Assembly (NCBI RefSeq): GCF_029168945.1
Contig: NC_083603.1
Location: forward strand, 50,230,406-50,294,405
Source: Cannabis sativa
Taxonomy: Eukaryota > Streptophyta > Magnoliopsida > Rosales > Cannabaceae
Reading direction: 5' to 3'
DNA: 64,000 bases
The translations under genes were made by a program, and so were the position numbers. Positions within the stretch are counted from its first letter, which is position 1. The number at the start of each line of letters is the position of its first letter. The notes under the pieces were generated by a model that saw only the letters and a program-made list of their open reading frames with translations, searched no databases and was not told the origin of the DNA. Positions 25,614-36,045 of the stretch are shown here, in pieces.

Positions 25614-26053
25614 GGGAAATTTTATTTTTTATGGTTACATTTGGTTAAAAAAAAATTTCTAAATAAATAATAATTAATATTTGTAGGATATGACAATTTT
25701 TATGATATCTCTAAAATACTCTTATTTACATCAATCTCATTTATACCATCGGACCATCCATCGGGCTACCCATCAGGTGACCATCGGACCACCATCGGCC
25801 CCATCGGACCAGATCTGCAACCAATTTTTTTTATGTTTTTGTACATACAAAAGTAACATCAGGTGACCATCGGACCACCATCGGACTATCAATTTTTTTT
25901 TATTTTTTTTTATGTTTTTGCACTAAAAAAAAGTATGGGAAATTTGAAAGGGATATTTTTGAGTTTTAAATAAAGTGGTCATATATTTTCAATGGTGATA
26001 TGTATTAGTAATAAAATATTAGGTATATGTAAGTATAAAAAATCAAATTTCTC
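25614..26053. mobile_element. MULE-type MITE, about 440 bp
   Basis: The left end GGGAAATTTTATTTTTTATG and the inverse of the right end (GAGAAATTTGATTTTTTATA) match at most positions. Flanks atgagaat (25606-25613) and ataagaat (26054-26061) match 7 of 8. The first bases resemble the MULE1 ends (GGGAAATTTGAC). Inside are short repeats of ccatcggaccacc (about 25745-25890). No coding. Confidence 0.55.
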
Positions 26054-26316
26054 ATAAGAATTTAGTATCATCTTTAGTTTGTTATTGCAATGAATATTAA
26101 GAAAGGAAAATTTTATTGATTCATAATAAAATACATTATATTAAATTTGACTTTCCTTATTAATTTGTACTAATTAATTCTTTTAATAATATAAACTTCT
26201 TATTTTACTCTTTTTTAAAATTAAAAAAAAAAAAAACTGAAATAGTTCATTCCTCTCTCTTCCCTCTCGTGTGGTTCTCTGTCTCTCTCTACTTCGACAA
26301 AATCTGAAAACCACCA

Positions 26317-26318
<2 letters not shown>

Positions 26319-26386
<68 letters not shown>
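26319..26386 (+). repeat. (CT)n microsatellite upstream of the MULE2 transposase start
   Basis: Pure CT for about 68 bases, ending 55 bases before the ATG at 26442. Same position and sense as the tract of MULE1. Confidence 0.9.
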
Positions 26387-26390
<4 letters not shown>

Positions 26391-26933
26391 GTGGAAAACC
26401 AGACCACACCCCCAATCACTCAAGAATCATTCACTATTATAATGGGTAAGTTGTGTTTTAAGCATTTTATTAAACATTAGTAATAGTATGTAATTTACTT
26501 TCGTTATATATGTGGTATTTGTCAGAACTGGTATTTTTTGGTTTGAAATGGTAGATCTGGTTTTTCTGTCAGAATCTGGGTTTTCCAGAGGTTATCGACA
26601 GTTTGTCGATAGAATATCGATGAAATATCAATAACATGTGAAGGAAGGTCAGAGATGACCATTATCGACATGATATCGACAGTTTGCTGATATCATGTCG
26701 ATAAAAAATTAATTTTAATAATTACATTTATTTGGCAATGTATCGACAGATTGTCGATATTATGTCGTCATTTTTTGACTTATGTTTGTCGACAATATGT
26801 CGATATATCGTCGACTTTAAGACAAAAATGAAAACTTTTAAACAGTTGACACGAAACAAGTGAAATTTTGTAAACATAAGTAAAGACTAAACAAACATTA
26901 AAACTAACCACTAAACAATCATATCATAATAAT

Positions 26934-27580
26934 TTAAAAGTTTTTATTGTGTCGGTGAGACTCGTAATACGGGCATAAAGATCCAGGCTTCACCGGTTCG
27001 TCATTAAAATAACCTAATCTGCAACGACGACATCCTTCGGGGAACCCTGGTGGTGGATATGGATATTTCATCTAGGGGTGAAAGTCGGCCAGTTATGGTC
27101 GGTTTTCACAATTTTATAACCGACCGGTCGGTTACGGTTTTTATTTTATGAAAACCATAATCGACTGTTTAGAAATTATAACCGTATAAAACTGACCGTA
27201 CGGTTTTTGACGATTTTTCAGTTTGGCAGTTTTGGCGATTTTTTGGTTTAATTATGTTTTTATTGCAAAAATCGAAATTGACCGCCATGTCAAAAAAACC
27301 AAAACCGAAACCGACAGCCAAATTCGGTGATGACGTGGAACTGAAAATTTGGTTACGGTCTGGTCGGTTTCGGTTTATCAGTTTTTATGAACACCCCTAA
27401 TTTCATCCACTGATCATTTATTTGATTGCGTAGGAACCTCCATTCGTTCACCACCCTTTCATTTTCAAAACGTTTAAAAGTATCTATATATTCTTGCATT
27501 TCTGGAGTAATTTCGTTACTAGGTTCCTGTTTGATCTCTTCGGTTGATAGAAGTTTGTGTTTGTTCTCTTTGCTAGACAT
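26934..27580 (-). pseudogene. Small zinc-ribbon passenger gene of MULE2, split by a MITE
   Basis: The ATG at 27580 opens a protein with L-S-T-E-E-I-K-Q-E-P, N-E-I-T-P-E-M-Q and FENERVVNEWRFL, clearly homologous to 12191-12519. The hAT MITE at 27073-27399 interrupts it after Q-W-M-K. On the far side the frame continues Y-P-Y-P-P-P-G-F-P-E-G-C-R-R-C-R-L-G-Y-F and then P-G-S-L-C-P-Y-Y, with a stop at 26936-26934. The fourth ligand Cys is Tyr here, while MULE1 keeps Cys. The gene lies antisense inside the first intron of the transposase, whereas in MULE1 it sits beyond the transposase 3' end. Function unknown. Confidence 0.7.
27073..27399. mobile_element. hAT-type MITE, 327 bp, inside the small MULE2 gene
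   Basis: Ends TAGGGGTG and CACCCCTA are inverted. The perfect 8-bp duplication atttcatc is at 27065-27072 and 27400-27407. The interior has gaccggtcggtta-type strings like the MITE at 7091/16810. Confidence 0.88.
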
Positions 27581-28846
27581 TTAGAAGTATAAGAGAAAAA
27601 CACAATATGGTTTTATAGAGCAGAATACTTTTGAAGTATAAAAGAAGTATAAGAGAATAACACTTATGAATTAGAAAAGAGATTTTCTTTTATAAAGCAG
27701 AATACTTGTTGGGAAAGTAGAAAAAATTAATTAACATTAAATGTGTAATTGTACACGTGCAAGGCATGCAATGTGCATTTATCGATAAAATGTCGATAGG
27801 TTGTCGATAATATGTGGATAGGAGAAATTGAGGCTAAACATCGATGTTATGTCGATAGCCTCAACAGATAGAATAGAAGTTGGAAAGGTGGAAAAAATTA
27901 ATTAGCATTAAATGTCCAATTGTACACGTGTATAACATGCAATGTCCATTGTCGATATGATATCGATAGTGTGTCGATATTTTGTCAATAGGACAAAAAT
28001 TCCACAGCTTAATATTATCGACATGTTATCGATGATATGTCGATATCTGTCGGCGATGCTGCCACTTGAAATCCTAACAGTTCTTATCGATGAGATATCG
28101 ATGGAATGTCGATAGTTTGTCGAATATGTTAAATTTTTGCTGTTTTTTATTTTTTATTTTTATAATTTTTTGGTACTTTTCCCTAACTTACCTTTTTTTT
28201 GTTTAAAATTGTAGGATCGACTGTGTTTCTTGTTGTATCGTATGATGGTGTTTGGTGTGTTGAGGGTTTTAATTGGGTTTATAAAGCTGAAGGTAGTTTG
28301 ACGTTGACAGTTGGAACTGACACAACCATACAATAAATGCGTCAAATTTTATATGAAGAGTTGGAGGTTGATCCTTTGGCGTATGATTTAAAAGTGGAGA
28401 TTTGTTCCTTGTACATGAAGGGACAAATGGTTCCGCCAGAGGTTATTAAAAAAGAACGCCAACTAAGAACGTTCTTAGAGATGAGGGCAACAATGTCAAA
28501 CACAGATTTTATGCCATTATTTGTGACTAAGGTGAGAAAAGTTGGGAATTTGGAGCCTATGCCGCCTACTAATCCTCTCCCTCAGAGTGTGGTAGGGTCT
28601 TTCGTTCCTGAAATTGATGTTGGGATTGGTGTGAATGAGGAGGTTCCTACCAATGTAGATCAACAGTAAGAAGCGGCAGGATTTGATCAGTTTGAGGAGT
28701 TTGATACTCCCTTCTACAATAACGATCCTATTGTAGATTTGAATATGAATGATGAACATGATTTGGTAGTCGATGAAGCCGTAAAGGTACCTTTCTTGAG
28801 GTTAGAGTGTGGACCGAACAACCATGGTACACAGTGAGAACGACAA

Positions 28847-31076
28847 TGTAAAGCCCGCTTAGTTAATTTGGAAATTAGCAGTTATTTATGTTAATCAGGA
28901 AATTATTTATAGCTATTTAAATAATTTATCATTGTTATTTATGGAATTCAGATATGCATAATTATGTCATCAGCAGTTTTTATATTTCGTATTTCCGGTG
29001 TCCGGTATTTTGGAACGCGGCGTTTGGCTCAGTAGAAATCACAACTTAGTATGTTAGTATTTTGGGGACGGGTTTTAGACATTGGGAATGTCGGGAATGG
29101 CCGGGAATTTAGAATGTCCCAAAAATACCCCTTTGGTATGGTTTTAGTGATTTTATGGTGGAGGGGCAAAATGGTCTTTTTGCCCCATTAGTATTTTTGT
29201 CTTTTATGACTTTATGAAATGTTTATTTATATATTATTTAAGTGTTTAATTGGCTGAAATGATTAAGTGTATATGTTATATGTTATTTTTCCCTTTTTAT
29301 CAAAAAATCATTAAGTGTGGAAAAGAAAGAAAAATTCAAGAAAACACTCTTTTTCTCTCTCTCATTTTCGGCTGAGACTTGGGGGTTCAAAAGGCTGGAT
29401 TTCTTTGGTGATTCTAGCCCTAATTTGCAACCTATTGATCTCTTGTTGTGGTATGTGTTTTCTAGTTCTTTTCTCTTTAAATTCCTTGAAGAAAATGATG
29501 AAAATGGATGATAATGCATGTGATTTTTGAGAGATGTTTCTGCTGTGTTTTGTTGTTGATTTAAGTTGTTTAAAGCATGATTATTGTTGTTGTTTAAGCT
29601 ATGTTAGAAGCATGTAGGTTAGATTGTTAAAGCCTTGAGTTTTCTTTGCAAAAGTTATGAATTTTGAAAGAAAATGTGATGTTTTGTTTCTGTGTTGTTG
29701 TTGTTGTTCTTGTTAGTTTGCAGAGGTTATTTTATGCTTAGTTATGTTGAATTAAGCTAGTTTGATTGCTTGTTTAGGTGGTTTGCTCAAGCTTGAGTTT
29801 GGAACTCAAAGCTTGAGCTCCAATGGTGAATTTTGCATGTGTGATTTACGGGTAGGTTTGATGCTCTAGAATTGTTATTTGGGACCTATAGAGGAGGTCT
29901 GGAAAGTTTGGGATCAATTGGGTTCGAATTGGTCAAGTTAGGAGTTTTTTAGTTTGCTGCCTGCGAGGAACCGGAATTCGGTTGAGCATCCGGAATTCGG
30001 ATGGGGTCCTGAATTTTCCCGAGCCGAATTCGGTTGGGCAACCGGTCTGTAGGTTGGGGATTTTTCGAACCCTAGTTTTCCTCGTTTTTGGGTTTTTAGG
30101 GGTATTGCCATGCTTTTTATCGATAGGGAAACTTTTAGTTTCAAGTTTTAGTCCCTGGAAGTGATTTAGCGTGTCAACTTATAGCGTTGTGATTTTTATG
30201 GTTTAGGAGCCGATGTCCGCCGTTCGGCTTCGGTTCCGGTCGGGGTGACGGCACACTGAAATCGGAATCCGTGTAAGATTAGTATAACCGTATGCATATG
30301 TAGATTACATGTTTAGCGTGCATGTAGGAAGCCCGTTAGATTACATTAGATATGTATTTAGGCTTCGAACCATCCAACCCCGTCACGTCGGTACGGTGGA
30401 GTATGACCGACGGCCGGAGTATGGCCCGGTTCGGACCGATCAGCCGACACCGGTTGGTGGTTCGGTGCTATTGACCTATCCCGTCGGTACGGCTTGGAGT
30501 ATGACCGACGGCGGAGTATGACCGGTTCGACCGATCAGGAGGATACTTGTCAATAGTACCGTCCCCTGAACGTTCAAAACTCAGTACCATGTTGGACATG
30601 GCGGTAGTGCTCGGTACCATGTTGGACATGGCGATGGCGGGACTCGGTATCGTGTTGGACACGGCGATCGGTTTTATGTATGATGTTTTTATGCTTTTCT
30701 TGCGAGTCCGTCGACTCACGGTTTACGTTCATGTGTAGGTAAAGGCAAGGCGATTCTTGATGGACCGTGAGCGAGCTTATGAGATTGTACATGTCGGGGC
30801 GGTTAGGCTGGAGCGTACGATCCTCGGGACGACGGTCGAGATTTTTGTAACTGTCGTTAGACGACTTTCATTTTGATGTAAAAGTTGATCAGTAAAAACG
30901 TTTGTAAATATTTTTATAAATCGGGATCCCGAGACTTTTGTAAAATGGTTTATAAGTTTAATGAAAAAGCAAAATTTTAATTAATCACGTTTTTCCATAA
31001 ACCTCGTTGATTAGCAACGAGCCGCACGAGACGTTTAAAAATCACGTAATACGCCTAAGATAGTTAGGGTGTTACA
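28847..31076 (+). repeat. 5' LTR of the gypsy element (2230 bp)
   Basis: The first kilobase is the same as in the 3' LTR by eye. From about 29847 onward it differs at many places, mostly at CAG, CTG or CCG triplets, and includes small indels. Confidence 0.93.
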
Positions 31077-31079
31077 ATT

Positions 31080-31092
31080 TGGTATCGTAGCC
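31080..31092 (+). promoter_or_regulatory. Primer-binding site, initiator Met tRNA type
   Basis: TGGTATCGTAGCC starts three bases after the 5' LTR. It differs from the usual TGGTATCAGAGCC at two places, one of which converts CAG to CGT. Confidence 0.8.
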
Positions 31093-31357
31093 GCCAGTTG
31101 TCTTCCGAAGATCGTCACGACATGTACAATCATCATCAGCAGTTAGCTCGGTTCACGGTTCAGTAAGCCTTTATTGCTTTAGTAGTTTATTTTATTCAGT
31201 TATGAAAAAGAAAAGCCTGTTAGGAAGCATGTTAGTAGCCTGATAGTAGAATAGGCGCATGTTTCATTTTTAATTTCCAAATTAAGCGGCATTAGTAAGC
31301 TCGCCTTGAATACGACCTGATATGCCAACTCTTGGTTTCGCAGGCGGTTCTAATTAG

Positions 31358-32540
31358 ATGGACGCCAGGCGGACTACCAGGAGTCGGGGCAACTCCGTGG
31401 GGTCGAATCAGGGAGAGGGAGCTCGGTTTCCCCCACCTGCTAGGGGCCGAGGTAGAGGTCCCCGAGGCAGGGCTCGTGGTCGGGGTGTTGAGGACCCGCC
31501 ACGGGCCGCCCGAGCTCCCCGGCCGATCGGGGAGCCCGGGTGGGAGTTGCGGTTTGCGGAAATGCAAGCCCGGATCGAAGAGCAAGACCTCGAGATTCGG
31601 AGGTTGAGACGAGCGGGGGTGCTCCTGCCGGTTCCGGTGCCGGTAGTTCCAAAGGGCACCTCGCCCCCGCCGCCTGTGCCGAGATAAAGTGGTGGCGGCC
31701 CACGGATTGGAACCTTTATATGAGCGGTTCGGAAGCAAGCACCTCCGTATTCCTGGGAGGTCCGGATGTGTCGAAAGCCGAGCCGGTGGCTTACGGTGAT
31801 CACCGAGTCGAACTTTATGGGTGTCACCGGTAACGACGCAGTGGTGTGCGCCACATTCCGGTTCCGGGAGGATGCCACGGTATGGTGGGACATGGTGTCT
31901 CGGATTCACGATGTCACCACCATGACACAGGAAAGGTTCCGGGAACTCTTCAACGCGAAGTACTACAATGAGGCGGTTAGAAGCGCCAAGAGGAAAGAGT
32001 TCGTTCACGACCCGGCGGGAGAACATGAGTGTCACCGAGTATACTACTCGGTTCGGCCGTTGGCGAGGTCGGCCTCGGGAATTGTGCCTGACCGACTTCG
32101 GCGAGAAAGGAAAAGTATCCTGACGGGTTGAATCCCAAGATCGGGCATGACCCGATGATTACCACGGACGACGGCCACCACCTACGCTCAGATGGTGGAG
32201 AAGGCACTGCGAGCTGAGGGCGCAGTGGGGTGCATGTCAGAATCAGCTAGTACTCCGATTAGTGGCGGAGCTCCTACCCCTCCTGCATCAGGATTTAGCA
32301 GGGGGAGTAGTGGTTCGGCCATTGATCAGAGGAAGAGGGCACCCACTGCTTCCGGCGGCTCGAGTCAGAACAAGAGGTTCGGGGGAACCGGAACAGAGGG
32401 AGTCGTCCTGGTGGTAATGAGACTCGCTTCTCCTATCCCGAGTGCCCTAGCTGCAAGAGGCACCATCGGGGAGAGTGCAAGGGGCAGGGATGCTTTCATT
32501 GTGGCATGCCCGGACACTTCAAGAGGGAATGTCCCCAGCT
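31358..32540 (+). pseudogene. Gypsy gag, frameshifted
   Basis: The start at 31358 gives a basic Arg/Gly-rich N-terminus and a short coiled segment (ARIEEQDLEIRRL). The frame ends at 31687. The capsid core continues in a second frame (FREDATVWWDMVSR, FRELFNAKYYNEAVRSAKRKEF) at about 31850-32010, then breaks down until TYAQMVEKALRAEGA at about 32178-32220. A CCHC knuckle ([14 protein letters not shown]) overlaps the start of the pol frame at about 32490-32532. At least three frame changes are needed. Confidence 0.8.
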
Positions 32541-35500
32541 CCGGTCAGAGGCGCCGAGGGCTCCAGCGATGCCCACTCCAGCCAGGGTATTCGCGATCAC
32601 GCAGGCTGATGCAGATGCCAGCCCATCAGTTGTTACAGGTCAGATTCTTATTAACGACTCGCTTTATTCAGTGTTGTTTGATTCTGGGGCTACACGTTCT
32701 TATGTGGCGGCCAGAGTCTTTAGTAAGTTGGGTAGACCCTTTGATAGATATGAGTCAGGGTTTGGAACCACATTACACAGCGGAGAATTGGTTATCTCCA
32801 ATAGGTGGATTAGGTCTATGCCGATCAGGATAGATGGTAGGGAGTTAAGCGCTGATCTGATAGAGATGAGCTTAGTCGAATTTGATATTATTTTAGGAAT
32901 GGATTTCCTATCTAAATATTCGGCGAGCATTGATTGCAAGAGGAAGATGGTGGTCTTCCAACCGGAAAGTGAAGAACCGTTCGTATTTGTGGGTTCGGTT
33001 CAGGGATCTCGGATCCCGGTGATCTCGGCTATGTCAGCGAGAGAATTATTGCACGGTGGGTGCTTAGGGTTTCTGGCCGTGGTGGTGGACACCACTCGGC
33101 CAGACACCATTCGGCCAGAGGACATCAGTGTGGTTCGGGAATTTTTGGACGTTTTTCCCGAAGAACTTCCAGGGTTACCACCTCAACGGGAGATTGACTT
33201 CGTGATTGACTTGGCACCAGGGGTGGATCCGGTTTCTAAAGCCCCGTATAGGATGGCTCCAGCTGAACTTAAGGAATTGAAGATTCAGCTCCAAGGGTTG
33301 CTTGACATAGGGTTCATTCGGCCCAGTGTGTCACCTTGGGGAGCCCCGGTTTTGTTCGTCAAGAAGAAGGATGGATCTATGAGGATGTGCATCGACTACA
33401 GAGAGTTGAACAAGCTGACGGTGAAGAATAAATATCCATTACCTAGGATCGATGACTTGTTCGATCAGCTTCAGGGGAAGACGGTCTTTTCTAAGATTGA
33501 TCTCCGGTCGGGTTATCATCAGTTGAGGATCCGAGAGGAGGACATTCCAAAGACGGCTTTCCGCACTAGGTATGGACACTACGAGTTCCTGGTTATGTCA
33601 TTCGGACTAACCAATGCTCCTGCAGCATTCATGGACCTGATGAATAGAGTATTCAAGGATTTCCTCGATATCTGTGTAATTGTGTTTATCGACGACATCC
33701 TCGTGTACTCTCAGTCAGAAGAGGAGCATGAGTTACATCTTCAGATGGTACTGCAACGACTTCGAGAACATAGACTCTACGCCAAGTTCAAGAAATGTGA
33801 GTTCTGGTTGTCTCAGGTGTCCTTCCTAGGACACATTGTGGGTAAGGACGGGATCAAGGTGGATCCCGGGAAGATCGAATCCGTCAGGGATTGGCCGAGA
33901 CCGAAGACAGTGACAGAGATCAGAAGCTTCTTGGGATTAGCTGGATACTACCGTAGGTTCGTGGAGGGGTTCTCCAAAATCTCAATGCCCCTAACCGAGC
34001 TTACAAAGAAGAATCAGCGATTTATCTGGTCAGATAAAAGCGAAGCTAGTTTTCAGGAGCTGAAGCAGAGATTGATTACTGCTCCGGTACTAGCTTTGCC
34101 TTCGGACGAGGAGAAGTTCGTGGTCTACTGTGACGCATCCAAACAGGGTTTGGGGTGCGTATTGATGCAAGCCGATCGGGTTATCGCTTACGCCTCCCGT
34201 CAGTTAAAGGATTATGAACAGCGATACCCGACTCATGATCTAGAATTGGCCGCAGTGGTTTTTGCACTGAAGATTTGGCGGCATTACTTGTATGGTGAGA
34301 AGTGCGAGATCTATACCGACCATAAAAGTCTCAAGTATTTCTTTACTCAGAAAGATTTGAACATGAGACAAAGACGTTGGTTGGAATTAGTGAAGGACTA
34401 TGATTGTGAGATCCTTTACCATCCCGGGAAAGCCAATGTGGTGGCCGATGCCCTGAGCAGAAAGGGTCCCGGGCAAGTGGCTAGCATGGTTCAGATCTCA
34501 CCTCAGCTAGCAGAGGATATGGTTAGGTCCAGCATTGAGTTTGTGGTAGGTCAGCTACACAACTTAACGCTGCAATCTGATCTGTTAGAAAGAATAAAGG
34601 TTGCTCAGACGACAGATCCGGAGTTAGTGAAGATCCGAGATGAGGTATTGGCTGGTCAAGCCAAAGACTTTTCGATGACGGACGAGTGGGATGCTTTTGT
34701 ATAAAGCCAGGGTTTGTGTCCCGAACAGTGTGGACTTGAGGAACGAGATCTTTGAGGAGGCTCATTCTACTCCATATTCTCTACATCCCGGCACCACCAA
34801 GATGTACCAAGATTTGAAACCGTACTTCTGGTGGAGCGGTATGAAGAAGAATTTGGTAGAATTCGTTTCGAGATGCCTCACGTGTCAGCAGATCAAGGCT
34901 GAACATCAGAGACCAGCAGGGTTATTGCAGCCGCTAACCCTACCAGAATGGAAATGGGAGGATATTGCGATGGATTTTGTGGTCGGGTTACCTAGGACCA
35001 CGGGTATGTATGACTCCATCTGGGTAGTGGTGGATCGATTTACGAAATCCGCTCATTTTCTGCCGGTCAGAACAACATTTACAGTGGATCAGTTGGCAGA
35101 ACTGTACGTCAAAGAGATAGTGAGACTTCACGGGGTACCGAAGTCTATAGTTTCGGACAGGGATCCGAAATTCACCTCCAAATTTTGGCAAAGTTTGCAA
35201 CGGGCAATGGGTACGAAGCTAAAATTCAGTACAGCATTCCATCCTCAGACAGATGGTCAGTCCGAAAGGACAATTCAGATATTGGAGGATATGTTGAGAG
35301 CCTGTGTTATGGACTTTGAGGGTTCATGGAGCAAATATCTACCGTTAATAGAGTTTTCATACAACAACAGTTATCAGAGTACGATAGGGATGGCACCCTA
35401 TGAACTGTTGTACGGTAGGAAATGTAGATCCCCTATCCACTGGGATGAGACAGGGGAGAGGAAATATCCGGGTCCGCAGTCGGTTCGGCGGACCAATGAG

Positions 35501-36044
35501 GCAATAGAGAAGATTAAAGCTAGAATGCTTGCCTCACGGAAGCGGACGAAGAGTTACGCGGTCCGAAACGTAGAGATGTTGAGTTCCGAGTAGGGGACCA
35601 TGTGTTTTTGCGAGTATCTCCGATGAAGGGGATTAAACGTTTCGGGAAAAGAGGCAAGTTATGCCCTAGATTTACAGGACCTTTCGAGATTCTCGAGAAG
35701 ATAGGTCAAGTGGCATATCGGTTAGCATTGCCTCCAGCTTTATCAGCAGTGCACAACGTATTTCATGTCTCAATGTTGAGAAAATACGTTTCAGATCCCT
35801 CTCATATTCTCAGTTATGAGAGCCTTCAGCTTCAGTCAGATATGTCTTATGAGGAACGACGGTGCGGATCCCGGATAGAAAGGATAAAGTCCTTCGGAAT
35901 AAGACCATAGCGTTGGTCAAGGTTCTCTGGAGAAACAGTAAGGTGGAAGAAGCCACCTGGGAGCTAGAATCTGATATGCGAGCTCAATTTCCAGAGTTAT
36001 TCAGGTTAGATTTCGGGGACGAAATCCTTTTAAGGGGGGGATAG
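32506..36044 (+). pseudogene. Gypsy pol (protease, reverse transcriptase, RNase H, integrase, chromodomain-like end), frameshifted
   Basis: 32506-34704 is one open frame of 732 codons. It has protease ([11 protein letters not shown], about residue 58), reverse transcriptase ([20 protein letters not shown] and the [10 protein letters not shown] catalytic block) and RNase H ([13 protein letters not shown], then [10 protein letters not shown]). A one-base frame change near 34690 leads into integrase (34691-35593). That part has the HHCC-type ending CLTCQQIKAEHQ, then DRFTKSAHF and DRDPKFTSKFW. Another change near 35570 opens the GDHVFLRVSPMKG segment (35602-35910), and a third near 35870 the chromodomain-like tail. 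The reading frames are otherwise clean. Confidence 0.88.
36031..36041 (+). promoter_or_regulatory. Polypurine tract of the gypsy element
   Basis: taaggggggga lies five bases before the 3' LTR, the expected place for plus-strand priming. Confidence 0.8.
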
Positions 36045-36045
36045 T

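Larger units (their letters stand above)
26580..28130. repeat. Dispersed TATCGACA / TGTCGATA motif in MULE2 non-coding DNA
   Basis: Dense at about 26590-26820, 27780-27860 and 27950-28120, all within the transposase first intron and around the small antisense gene. The half-site TGTCG is shared with MULE1, but the following bases are ATA rather than CGACA. Absent from the MITE and from the transposase exons. Confidence 0.8.

Noticed and set aside
26054..26270. Left terminal inverted repeat of MULE2
   Set aside because: No convincing match to the MULE1 end and no target duplication could be found, so the border is left open.
26183..26480. Similar Arg/Glu and Ser/Leu frames near MULE2
   Set aside because: Microsatellite translation; no conserved protein.
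29283..29530. Small frames duplicated at 36482-36729
   Set aside because: Identical because they lie in the two LTRs of one retrotransposon; no coding signature.
31292..32207. Long minus-strand frames opposite gag (247 and 161 codons)
   Set aside because: Shadows of a GC-rich gag region; no recognisable domain on that strand.
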